From Paracoccaceae bacterium (lineage in GTDB: Bacteria; Pseudomonadota; Alphaproteobacteria; Rhodobacterales; Rhodobacteraceae): a stretch of DNA of 5,276 nucleotides. The notes under the pieces were generated by a model. It was not told the DNA's origin, made no database searches, and saw nothing but the letters and a program-made list of their open reading frames with translations. Within the stretch, counting starts at the first letter, position 1. Every line of letters starts with the position of its first letter. The position numbers and the translations under genes are program-made. Shown piece after piece: positions 1 through 5,276 of the stretch. Where the stretch lies: positions 1-5,276 of the forward strand of contig JALQYS010000264.1 of NCBI GenBank assembly GCA_023254015.1, in the 5' to 3' direction.

Positions 1-486
1 ATCGCGCTTGAGACGATGGAGCGCGATTATACCAACCTGCGTCTGCAATATGACCATGCCGTCGCCAATCGGGCGCGGGCGGAACTGGGTGATGTGATCG
101 AGGCCCTGTCCAAGGGCCAGCGCATCAGCGTGATCGAACAGGCCACGCCGCCGCGCGATCTGGTCCGCCCGAACCGGCTGGTGATCGCTGCGGCCGGGAT
201 CGGCGGCGGGATCGCCGCAGGCCTTGCCCTGGTCCTGTTGATGGAGGTGATGAACGGGGCGATCCGCCGCCCGGCCGATCTGACCGCGGCTTTGGGGATC
301 ACCCCGCTTGCCACGCTGCCCTTCCTGCGCACCGAGCGGCAGGCGCGGCGGCGCCGGCTGATCCTGATTGCGCTGTTCGCGGCCGTGCTTCTGGCCATTC
401 CGCTGGGTCTTTGGGCCATCGACAGCTTTGTCACGCCGCTTGATCTGCTGATCGAGAACCTCCGGCGCCAGATCATGCCGGTCTGA
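1..486 (+). CDS. Wzz/GumC-type polysaccharide co-polymerase, C-terminal part (5' end outside window)
   Basis: Partial gene: the frame is open from base 1, so the ATG at 16 is almost certainly internal, and 161 residues are visible. The first ~45 residues are the end of a periplasmic coiled-coil-like stalk (Tyr/Leu/Arg heptad-like, ending in KGQRISVIEQATPP). This continues into the proline-rich VRPNR segment that precedes the second membrane helix in the Wzz/GumC family. Helix ~60-80 is followed by a cytoplasmic stretch (81-118) with the family-typical RRPADLTAALGITPLATLP motif and an Arg-rich patch (115-119). A further hydrophobic helix lies at ~119-140, with a short amphipathic tail to 161. 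Family role: an inner-membrane protein that sets chain length and couples polymerisation to export. It contains no kinase domain. The kinase is the next gene, 12 bp downstream, so the pair is a split equivalent of Wzc/ExoP. The extra C-terminal helix is unusual for classical Wzz. Loss of the N-terminal Wzz domain is due only to the window edge. Confidence 0.85.
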   Translation: MALETMERDYTNLRLQYDHAVANRARAELGDVIEALSKGQRISVIEQATPPRDLVRPNRLVIAAAGIGGGIAAGLALVLLMEVMNGAIRRPADLTAALGITPLATLPFLRTERQARRRRLILIALFAAVLLAIPLGLWAIDSFVTPLDLLIENLRRQIMPV

Positions 487-493
487 GAAAGGG
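487..493 (+). promoter_or_regulatory. Ribosome binding site of the BY-kinase gene
   Basis: GAAAGGG starts directly after the co-polymerase stop codon and sits 5 bases before the ATG at 499. It supports that start and suggests that co-polymerase and kinase are translated from one transcript. Confidence 0.6.
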
Positions 494-498
494 AACGC

Positions 499-1323
499 AT
501 GGAAAAGATCCAGGCTGCCATCGCCAAGGCCCGCGCCACCCGCAGGGGCGAGGCCGCCGCCCCCCCTCCGGCGGGCCAGACCGATCAACCGATCGTCCAT
601 CCCCCCGGCACGGATGAGGCCTGGGCAGCCCTGCCCAGCCTGACGCCAGACCTGCGCCGCCTTGTCGAGGCCCATGTCCTGACCGTCACGGCCACCCCGG
701 AGTCCACCCCCTTTGACGCCCTGCGCACCCGGATCCTGCAGCAGATGCGCGCCCAGGGCTGGCGGCGGCTGGCCATCACCTCTCCCGGGCCGGCCTGCGG
801 AAAGACCACGCTGGCGCTGAACCTTGCCTTCAGCCTGGCGCGTCAGCCCGACCTGCGGGTGATCCTGGCCGAGGTTGACCTGCGCCGCCCGTCGCTGTCG
901 CGCATCCTGGGGCACCGGCCGACGCACAGCTTTGCCGATGTGCTGCGCGGGACACATCGCTTTGCCGATCTGGCCCTGCGCGTCGGGGACAATCTGGCGA
1001 TCGCCATGTCGCCGACCCCGGTCCACAGCCCGGCCGAACTGCTGCACAGCCCCGGCGTGGCCGAGGTTCTGGCGGGGATCGAGGCCAGCTATGCCCCCGA
1101 TGTGGTGATTTTCGATCTGCCGCCGATGCTGGCCACCGATGACGTCATGGCCTTTCTGGGCCAGACCGACTGCGCCCTTCTGGTTGCCGCGGCCGAGGCG
1201 ACCAAGGTGAAAGAGATCGACGTCTGCGAGCGCGACATCGCCAGCCGGTCCAACGTGATGGGCGTGGTGCTGAACAAATGCCGCTACCGGGACAATGATT
1301 ACGGCTACGATTACGGTTATTGA
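499..1323 (+). CDS. CpsD/CapB-type bacterial tyrosine kinase (BY-kinase) for polysaccharide export
   Basis: 274 aa, soluble, no membrane helix, close to the usual length of a stand-alone BY-kinase plus an N-terminal linker. Residues 1-50 are an Ala/Pro-rich linker. Residues 70-80 (TPFDALRTRIL) correspond to the family's EAFRxLRTN segment. Walker A is SPGPACGKT at 95-103 with K102. Walker A' is VILAEVDLRRP at 121-131. Walker B is VVIFDLPP at 202-209 with D206. VMGVVLNK (253-260) is the typical last strand. The tail holds Tyr263, 268, 270, 272 and 274, the expected autophosphorylation cluster. Family knowledge: the kinase docks on the co-polymerase's cytoplasmic part, autophosphorylates in an octamer, and cycles phosphorylation to control polymer assembly and export. 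Oddities: the first Asp of the Walker A' DxD is Glu (E125), and the Glu and first Arg of the oligomerisation motif EX2RX2R are not kept. Activity is therefore likely but not certain. A ParA/MinD-like ATPase is excluded by the Tyr tail and context. Confidence 0.9.
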   Translation: MEKIQAAIAKARATRRGEAAAPPPAGQTDQPIVHPPGTDEAWAALPSLTPDLRRLVEAHVLTVTATPESTPFDALRTRILQQMRAQGWRRLAITSPGPACGKTTLALNLAFSLARQPDLRVILAEVDLRRPSLSRILGHRPTHSFADVLRGTHRFADLALRVGDNLAIAMSPTPVHSPAELLHSPGVAEVLAGIEASYAPDVVIFDLPPMLATDDVMAFLGQTDCALLVAAAEATKVKEIDVCERDIASRSNVMGVVLNKCRYRDNDYGYDYGY

Positions 1324-1425
1324 GCGCCCGGAACCCGAGCCGGGGCCCGTCGATGGGGGCCAGTCGATGTTCGCAACGGCCCGTTCCACCGGTCTTGCGC
1401 GGAAATCGGGACAGCCGGGATGTGC

Positions 1426-1431
1426 AAGAGG
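1426..1431 (+). promoter_or_regulatory. Ribosome binding site deciding the acyltransferase start
   Basis: AAGAGG lies 6 bases before the ATG at 1438. The in-frame ATG at 1420 would place this motif inside the coding region and has only a weak GGGA upstream. The 1438 start is therefore preferred. Confidence 0.6.
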
Positions 1432-1437
1432 TCCGGA

Positions 1438-2436
1438 ATGACCCTTTTCAGACAGATATCCGGGCCAGGTCATTTCCGGGTTCTTCTGGCCGCTCTGGTC
1501 GTGGTCAGCCATATGTCCTCGGTCGAAATCGGCCGGCCGGCCGTCTTTGTCTTCTTCATGCTCAGCGGCTACTGGGTCTTGCGCATGTATGAGCAGAAGT
1601 ATCGCCCCGCCGCCCCCGTCTGGGTGTTCTATCTTTCCCGGATCATGCGGGTCTGGCTGGCATTTGCCACGGCCTTTCTGGCGGTCTTTCTGCTTTATGC
1701 CCTGTCTTCCGACCCAAGGCCGCCGGAGACCCTTGCCGGCCTGTCCCTGTTCGGTCTGGCCAGCACGAGGCAGGATGTCCTGGGCACCTCATGGTCGCTC
1801 GACATCGAGGTGCAATTCTATCTTCTGGTCCCACTCCTGTCCCTTGTGCTGGCTAGGGTGCACAGACATCGCAGCCGGGCGGTTGCGATCCTTGTCATCG
1901 GGATGATGCTGACGGTCCTTGGCTGGTATCTGCAAACCTCCCGGGGTCTGTGGACGGTTCTGTCCTATGCGCCCCCTTTCCTGATGGGGGCGCTGATCTG
2001 GCATTGGCAGGCGCGGGGCTCGGGCCGGTCCGCAGCCCTGAGCGTGCTTGCCTTCCTTCTGGCGGGCGTTGTGGTTTCGGCCTCGCCCCTTCTGCGCCCG
2101 CTGCTGCTGAGCGATGTCGACGGGCCTTTCCAGGAGGATTGGTTCGGCATGGCCTGGGTCACGCTGCTTGTGCCTTTTGTCATCTGGAACGTGCAGCAGG
2201 AAAGCAGCCCATTCGACCTGCATGCGGGCAACTACTCTTACGCGCTCTACATCACCCATTGGCCGGTGATCGCCTTTCTGGGGCCAGTCTTGCAGCCGGT
2301 TTCAACCCTGGACAAGATCGGGATTCTGGGCGTCATTCTTGTTGTTTCTCTGGCGTTTTATGTCACCGTCGATCGGGGGTGGGAGCATGTGCGGCGCAGG
2401 GTGGTCCATGATCTGTTCAGCGCTCGGCGCCGTTGA
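1438..2436 (+). CDS. Acyltransferase-3 family membrane O-acyltransferase (OafA/ExoZ-like)
   Basis: 332 aa from the preferred start at 1438 (338 from 1420). It is a polytopic inner-membrane protein with about ten hydrophobic helices. Helix 1 contains R14 and H25 in the exact R-X10-H spacing of this family, with the His regarded as catalytic. A very short loop then leads to FVFFMLSGYW (37-46), the FFxLSG motif. SWSLDIEVQFYLLVP (118-132) is the family's SLxxExxFY block with E124. YSYALYITHWPVI (266-278) is the final-helix motif. There is no SGNH or other C-terminal domain, so it is the core-only type, which moves an acyl group (acetyl, succinyl or similar) from the cytoplasm onto a sugar at the outer face. 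Placed behind the co-polymerase and kinase, it probably decorates the same exopolysaccharide. Acyl donor and sugar cannot be told from sequence. The 114 bp gap upstream shows no convincing promoter. Confidence 0.88.
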   Translation: MTLFRQISGPGHFRVLLAALVVVSHMSSVEIGRPAVFVFFMLSGYWVLRMYEQKYRPAAPVWVFYLSRIMRVWLAFATAFLAVFLLYALSSDPRPPETLAGLSLFGLASTRQDVLGTSWSLDIEVQFYLLVPLLSLVLARVHRHRSRAVAILVIGMMLTVLGWYLQTSRGLWTVLSYAPPFLMGALIWHWQARGSGRSAALSVLAFLLAGVVVSASPLLRPLLLSDVDGPFQEDWFGMAWVTLLVPFVIWNVQQESSPFDLHAGNYSYALYITHWPVIAFLGPVLQPVSTLDKIGILGVILVVSLAFYVTVDRGWEHVRRRVVHDLFSARRR

Positions 2437-2466
2437 TCGCCCCTGTTGCAGACAGGCCCCGTCCAA

Positions 2467-2479
2467 CCTGACGGTCAGG
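2467..2479. repeat. 13-bp interrupted palindrome in the spacer upstream of the GT-C-like gene
   Basis: CCTGACGGTCAGG is a perfect inverted repeat with 6-base arms around a single central G. It lies 31 bp after the acyltransferase stop. It could be a small operator-like site, or one arm of an alternative fold, since its right arm shares bases with the stem-loop starting at 2478. No regulator is recognised. Confidence 0.35.
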
Positions 2480-2526
2480 GCAGCGCGGGCTGGCGCCAGG
2501 ATTTTCAGCCATGCTGCCCCCATTTT
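2478..2526 (+). terminator. Candidate stem-loop terminator or attenuator between acyltransferase and GT-C-like gene
   Basis: GGGCAGC (2478-2484) pairs perfectly with GCTGCCC (2513-2519). Inside it GGCTG (2488-2492) pairs with CAGCC (2506-2510), across a 3x2 internal loop, leaving a 13-base apical loop. That gives 12 G/C-rich pairs, followed by CCATTTT (2520-2526). The short, delayed T-run makes it a weak intrinsic terminator at best. It may reduce read-through or shield the acyltransferase transcript end. A smaller hairpin, CCTGT/ACAGG (2442-2456), precedes it. Confidence 0.35.
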
Positions 2527-2562
2527 GCACGACGTTTTCAAGACCGACCCCACGACCGAGCC

Positions 2563-2568
2563 AAGGGA
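2563..2568 (+). promoter_or_regulatory. Ribosome binding site deciding the start of the GT-C-like gene
   Basis: AAGGGA lies 9 bases before the ATG at 2578. The frame is open back to an ATG at 2446, but the intervening 44 codons are hydrophilic, rich in Cys/Pro/Arg, and overlap the stem-loop region. The downstream start is far more likely. Confidence 0.6.
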
Positions 2569-2577
2569 AATCACGCC

Positions 2578-4125
2578 ATGAGACAGGACGACAGGTGGCT
2601 TGTTGCAGGGATCTGGGCCTGCACCGCCCTCATGGTTTGCACGGTGCTTTTCAATGCGCTTTTCGGGGGGGTGTTTTATGACACCGACCATTTCAGCGAC
2701 AGCCTGTTCATCCTGGGTGCGGCCTGGCGGTCCCACGAGGGGCTGACCCCGGCGGTCGATTTCGGCTATTTCTACGGCGGCGTTCTGGAAGACGGGCTGG
2801 CGCTGACGATGCGCCTGCTGGGCCATGCGGTCTTTGTCTTTGATTACTTCACGCTGCTGCTGACGCTGGGATTGGCCGTTGCTGTCCGGCTGATCCTCGG
2901 TCGTTCCCTGTCGCGCGCCGGGCTGGCGGCGGTGATCCTTCTGGTCACGCTCCTGATGCTGACCCGGCATCCGCTGGAATATGCCCATGCGGTTTCCACG
3001 GTCGTCTCGACGCATTCCTTCCTTTACAACCGCTTTGGCCTTGCGGTGGTGGTCATCGCGGGGCTTCATGTGGCCCTGCCATCCCCCGGCCGGACCGCCG
3101 AGCTTCTGGGCGGGGTGGGGGTCGGGCTTCTGGTCGGGCTGACGGCGCTGGTCAAGCCGACCTTCGCGATCCTTGCGCCTGCCGTGATCGCGGGTCTGAT
3201 GCTGCAACGGCGCTGGGGCGCGCTTGGTGGTGCGCTGGCCGGGATGGCGGGGGCAATCCTGTCGCTTGATCCGCAGCTTGCAAGATGGCGGGGCGCCCTG
3301 GCCTATTCGATGGCACAGATCGGCGAGGACCGCGCCGCCAGACTGGATTACGTGGCGATGAAGGCCCTTCGTGGCCTTTTGGTGCAGCCTCTTGCAACAT
3401 TTCTGACGGCAATCGCGATCGGGTCCCTTCTGGTCCGGCGGGTATCGGTTCCCGCCGCCCTCGGACTGCTGCTGGTCGCCCTTGCCGGGGTCGGCATGAC
3501 CGCGACAATGGGCGGTCATATCGGCCAGGTCATCCTGCCGATCACCCTCATGATCGCGCTGGCCGCCGCGGAAATCGCGGGCCAGCGTGGCCTGGAACAG
3601 CGCGGGCCCTTGCGCATCCTGGCCTTTTGCATGGTCGCGGCGCTGGCCTTGCCGCATGCGGCGAACCTGCTTGCGGCGGCGGTCGAGGGGAACCGCAAGC
3701 AAGGGGAGCTTCTGCTGACCGAAGGCCCCTATGCGCGCTATCTTTCCATGCCCTTCAGGGCCGAGGATCCGATGCCGACAAGCCAGTATCAGATGTTCGC
3801 CGATGGTGTCGCGGAATTGGCGGCGATGGGGGATGCCTCGCAATGGGGGATCATCGCGGATCAGGGGATCAGTTTCGAATATGCCCTGCTGGCCAGACCG
3901 GTTCCCGGCTATCCGCTGTGGCAACGCCCCACCGCCCCCGAGCTTGCGGCGGGCCGGCCCCTTGGCCCGGAGGTGGATGTCGTCCTTCTGGGGCGCAGCA
4001 GCCCTGCGGTTTCGTTGCGCGATGTCCTTGTGGCCAAGATGGGGAATGACTTCCTGCTGTGCCGGATGTCACGGCACTGGGAGATCCATGTGCGCCGGGG
4101 GCGGAACATTCCCGGCTGCGGTTGA
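2578..4125 (+). CDS. Polytopic membrane protein, GT-C glycosyltransferase/polymerase-like, function unassigned
   Basis: 515 aa. I do not recognise a named family with certainty. Visible: about eleven hydrophobic helices (roughly 7-29, 87-108, 113-129, 153-167, 176-192, 196-209, 213-230, 266-286, 290-310, 316-334, 345-366), then a ~145-residue mostly soluble C-terminal region. The first external loop carries YDTDHFSD (34-41) with D35 and D37. It continues AAWRSHEGLTPAVDFGYFYGG (48-68), which resembles the segment in GT-C enzymes where an acidic loop follows helix 1. LVKPTF (191-196) also resembles a motif seen in such proteins. With an inside N-terminus and eleven helices the C-terminal region would be periplasmic, as in GT-C transferases using polyprenyl-phosphate sugars. 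In this cluster it could be a glycosyltransferase or a Wzy-like polymerase. That is inference from topology and neighbours. It ends 11 bp from the convergent acetyltransferase gene. Confidence 0.6.
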   Translation: MRQDDRWLVAGIWACTALMVCTVLFNALFGGVFYDTDHFSDSLFILGAAWRSHEGLTPAVDFGYFYGGVLEDGLALTMRLLGHAVFVFDYFTLLLTLGLAVAVRLILGRSLSRAGLAAVILLVTLLMLTRHPLEYAHAVSTVVSTHSFLYNRFGLAVVVIAGLHVALPSPGRTAELLGGVGVGLLVGLTALVKPTFAILAPAVIAGLMLQRRWGALGGALAGMAGAILSLDPQLARWRGALAYSMAQIGEDRAARLDYVAMKALRGLLVQPLATFLTAIAIGSLLVRRVSVPAALGLLLVALAGVGMTATMGGHIGQVILPITLMIALAAAEIAGQRGLEQRGPLRILAFCMVAALALPHAANLLAAAVEGNRKQGELLLTEGPYARYLSMPFRAEDPMPTSQYQMFADGVAELAAMGDASQWGIIADQGISFEYALLARPVPGYPLWQRPTAPELAAGRPLGPEVDVVLLGRSSPAVSLRDVLVAKMGNDFLLCRMSRHWEIHVRRGRNIPGCG

Positions 4126-4136
4126 GGCCCCGCCGG

Positions 4137-4850
4137 TCAGAACCATTTGTGCAGGGTATGAAGGCTGCGCTGCATCCGGAAGCCGCGCCGGACCCAGGCG
4201 CGCTGCGGGGCGAGGTTGTTGAGTTGGGTTGACACGGCGAGGCAGGTCAAACCGGCCTTCCGGCCTGTTGCAAGCGCCCTGTCGATCAGCCGCCCGTAAG
4301 TCCCCTTGCCTTGCTCTCCGGGGATTACGGCATTGAGAACGATCTCGGCCGCCCCAAGGTCCAGCGTCAGAAACCCGACAATCCGGTCCTGCGCCACGGC
4401 GACAAGAACCGGGCGGCTGTCCGTGCAGCGTGCAACGCTGCTTTCGGCCCAATCCACATAGGCCGCATCGGCCGCGGCGGCGGACAGACGGGGGTCTGAA
4501 TGGTAATGGCCGCAATATCCGGCAAAGGCCTCCTGGGCGACAGTGGCGACCTTTGCGGCATCCTCGGGCCCCGCCCGCCGGATGATTTCATCGGCGGGGG
4601 AGGGGCCGATTTCCGGCAGATCGACCAGTTCGCGACCATACCAGACCAGCGTATCCATCAGCCGATAGCCGTCGTCTTCCAGCTCTTGGACCCGGCGCAG
4701 ATCGGTGCTGTCCACCCGGACGGTCATCATCTGCACGTTCATAGTTCGTGCTGCAGCATTCACCTGTGCAAGTGGTGCAAAAGGGTCGGTCAGCCTTGCT
4801 GCCGTGATGCCAAACCGCGCGCTTTCCAGGGCGTTGATCTCAACGGACAT
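4137..4850 (-). CDS. Two-domain GNAT N-acetyltransferase, WecD/sugar-amine type
   Basis: 237 aa, close to the ~220-240 aa of WecD (TDP-fucosamine acetyltransferase) and relatives. Residues 1-75 form the smaller N-terminal domain typical of that group (FGITAARL early, then DSTDLRRVQELEDDGYRLMD at 47-66). A linker follows, and the GNAT domain begins near 87. FAGYCGHYHSDPRLS (109-123) resembles a segment shared by nucleotide-sugar acetyltransferases. NAVIPGEQGKGTYGRLI (173-189) is motif A for acetyl-CoA, with Tyr where the second Gly/Ala is usual. STQLNNLAPQRAWVRRGF (207-224) and the C-terminal HTLHKW complete the fold. W219 sits where many GNATs have the Tyr general acid. Likely role: acetyl-CoA-dependent N-acetylation of an amino sugar for a glycan; substrate unknown. 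The start is supported by AGGAGAG at 4861-4855 (minus strand). It overlaps the gtrA-like stop by 11 bp, so the two are translationally coupled. Confidence 0.8.
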   Translation of the reverse strand: MSVEINALESARFGITAARLTDPFAPLAQVNAAARTMNVQMMTVRVDSTDLRRVQELEDDGYRLMDTLVWYGRELVDLPEIGPSPADEIIRRAGPEDAAKVATVAQEAFAGYCGHYHSDPRLSAAAADAAYVDWAESSVARCTDSRPVLVAVAQDRIVGFLTLDLGAAEIVLNAVIPGEQGKGTYGRLIDRALATGRKAGLTCLAVSTQLNNLAPQRAWVRRGFRMQRSLHTLHKWF

Positions 4851-5244
4851 GTTTCTCTCCTGTCTGGCCGAACCGCAACAGCCGCAGGCTCAGGTAAATC
4901 GTGATCGCGGTCAGGCCGATGTTGAGCACCTGGGCAATTTCGGGTGCCAGAAAATGCGTCAGAACGGCAATGAAGATCATCGTGGCCAGGAACCCGATGC
5001 CATAGGCGAACAGAAAGCGCGGCAGGTCATGGCGATGCGAGGCGGCGCTTGCAAAAGACCAGCGCCGGTTCAGAACATAGCTGAGCGTTAGCCCGAACGC
5101 ATAGCAGACGGCAGCGGAGAGAACGGCCGACAGCCCCAGGCGGATCAGCACAACGAACAGCCCGTAAAGCAGTGCGTTGGTGACCAGCCCCACAATCCCA
5201 TAGCGGATCAGACTGGCGGGCAGCCATCGTGCTGCCTCAGCCAT
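4840..5244 (-). CDS. GtrA-family small membrane protein
   Basis: 134 aa, the normal size for this family, with four membrane helices (about 13-35, 38-58, 76-98, 102-122). RYGIVG (14-19) opens helix 1 and SYVLNRRWSF (55-64) closes helix 2, both hallmarks of GtrA. The equivalent motif at the end of helix 4 is degenerate (YLSLRLLRFG). Family knowledge: GtrA-like proteins are proposed to flip or present polyprenyl-phosphate-linked sugars, and they often sit next to a GT2 dolichyl-phosphate-mannose-synthase-like transferase. The start ATG at 5244 has CAGGA five bases upstream. The gene reads into the GNAT with an 11 bp overlap, and its start probably overlaps the end of an upstream gene. Together they form a coupled minus-strand operon, convergent to the polysaccharide genes. 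Its sugar cannot be predicted. Confidence 0.88.
   Translation of the reverse strand: MAEAARWLPASLIRYGIVGLVTNALLYGLFVVLIRLGLSAVLSAAVCYAFGLTLSYVLNRRWSFASAASHRHDLPRFLFAYGIGFLATMIFIAVLTHFLAPEIAQVLNIGLTAITIYLSLRLLRFGQTGEKHVR
4855..4861 (-). promoter_or_regulatory. Strong ribosome binding site of the GNAT gene, inside the GtrA-like coding end
   Basis: Read on the minus strand, AGGAGAG is followed by AAAC and the ATG at 4850. It lies within the last codons of the GtrA-like gene (encoding the GEK region), which points to coupled translation rather than a separate promoter. Confidence 0.7.
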
Positions 5245-5276
5245 GATCGTCCTGCGGCCCGGTGGTCTGTTCGATC
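5237..5276 (-). CDS. Possible last 12 codons of an upstream gene (3' end only)
   Basis: On the minus strand one frame entering at the right edge reads IEQTTGPQDDHG and stops with TGA at 5239-5237, overlapping the GtrA-like start by 8 bp. A hydrophilic tail ending in an overlap fits the coupling seen between the next two genes. A GT2 glycosyltransferase would be the usual partner, but nothing in these codons shows it. Other frames are also open here, so this is a weak call. Confidence 0.3.
   Translation of the reverse strand, partial: IEQTTGPQDDHG

Noticed and set aside
27..539. 170-codon minus-strand frame opposite the co-polymerase
   Set aside because: Arg/Ser/Ala-rich shadow with no recognisable motifs; the opposite strand encodes a clear Wzz/GumC C-terminus.
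1327..1361. Two small hairpins (CCCGG/CCGGG and GGCCC/GGGCC) just after the kinase stop, plus a repeated GTCGATG (1349 and 1363)
   Set aside because: Stems of five pairs sharing a base, no T-run, and expected by chance at this GC content; not called as a terminator.
1320..1592. TTG-started frame overlapping the kinase stop and running into the acyltransferase gene
   Set aside because: Low-complexity Arg/Ser/Pro product; overlaps the acyltransferase's conserved R-X10-H helix in another frame.
1438..2436. Possible horizontally acquired acyltransferase gene with lower GC
   Set aside because: Sample lines counted by eye gave about 65% GC here and 70% in the kinase gene, too small a difference to claim transfer.
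2542..2559. Direct repeat GACCGA, two copies 12 bp apart before the GT-C-like gene
   Set aside because: Six-base repeats are common by chance; there is no third copy and no recognisable promoter or operator context.
2302..3924. Long open frame on the minus strand (540 codons) opposite the GT-C-like gene
   Set aside because: Its product is Arg/Gln/His/Pro-rich and low in hydrophobic residues, typical of an antisense frame in GC-rich DNA. The plus-strand frame has coherent membrane helices and a ribosome binding site.
3285..4049. 254-codon plus-strand frame inside the GT-C-like gene
   Set aside because: Gly/Arg/Pro-rich shadow with no domain pattern, wholly within a better-supported gene.
4111..4136. 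Possible hairpin at the convergent junction (GCGG/CCGC)
   Set aside because: Only four pairs and no T-run on either strand.
4500..4904. Plus-strand frame opposite the GNAT start and GtrA end
   Set aside because: It spans two convincing minus-strand genes, including their overlap, and has no motif of its own.

Overview
This 5.3 kb stretch is a GC-rich, densely coding segment of a cell-surface polysaccharide locus. The protein sequences, the high third-position GC and the style of the polysaccharide export genes suggest an alphaproteobacterium, most likely Rhodobacterales (Rhodobacter/Paracoccus-like). That assignment is inferred from recognition, with no 16S or other marker in the window. There are no tRNA, rRNA, CRISPR or IS features.

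Plus strand, 1-4125: four genes in the same direction. First comes the C-terminal end of a Wzz/GumC-type polysaccharide co-polymerase, cut by the left edge. Twelve bases later is a separate cytoplasmic bacterial tyrosine kinase (BY-kinase, CpsD/CapB/Wzc-C type) with P-loop motifs and a tyrosine-rich tail. Next, after 114 bp, is a membrane acyltransferase of the acyltransferase-3 (OafA/ExoZ) family. After a structured 141 bp gap comes a large polytopic membrane protein of about 515 aa that resembles GT-C glycosyltransferases or polymerases but has no assigned name. Together they look like the export/length control, decoration and polymerisation or glycosyl-transfer part of an exopolysaccharide or capsule cluster.

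Minus strand, 5276-4137: a convergent, translationally coupled group read leftward. It holds the probable last codons of an unseen upstream gene, a small four-helix GtrA-family membrane protein, and a two-domain GNAT acetyltransferase of the WecD/sugar-amine type. GtrA proteins are commonly linked to lipid-linked sugar handling, and the GNAT could N-acetylate an amino sugar, so this group probably also serves glycan synthesis or modification. The two strands' genes meet tail to tail with only 11 bp between stop codons and no visible terminator.

Nothing here is clearly a new class of system. The points most worth a second look are the split co-polymerase/kinase pair with an extra membrane helix on the co-polymerase, the kinase's altered Walker A' and EX2RX2R motifs, the unnamed GT-C/polymerase-like protein, and the foldable spacer in front of it.
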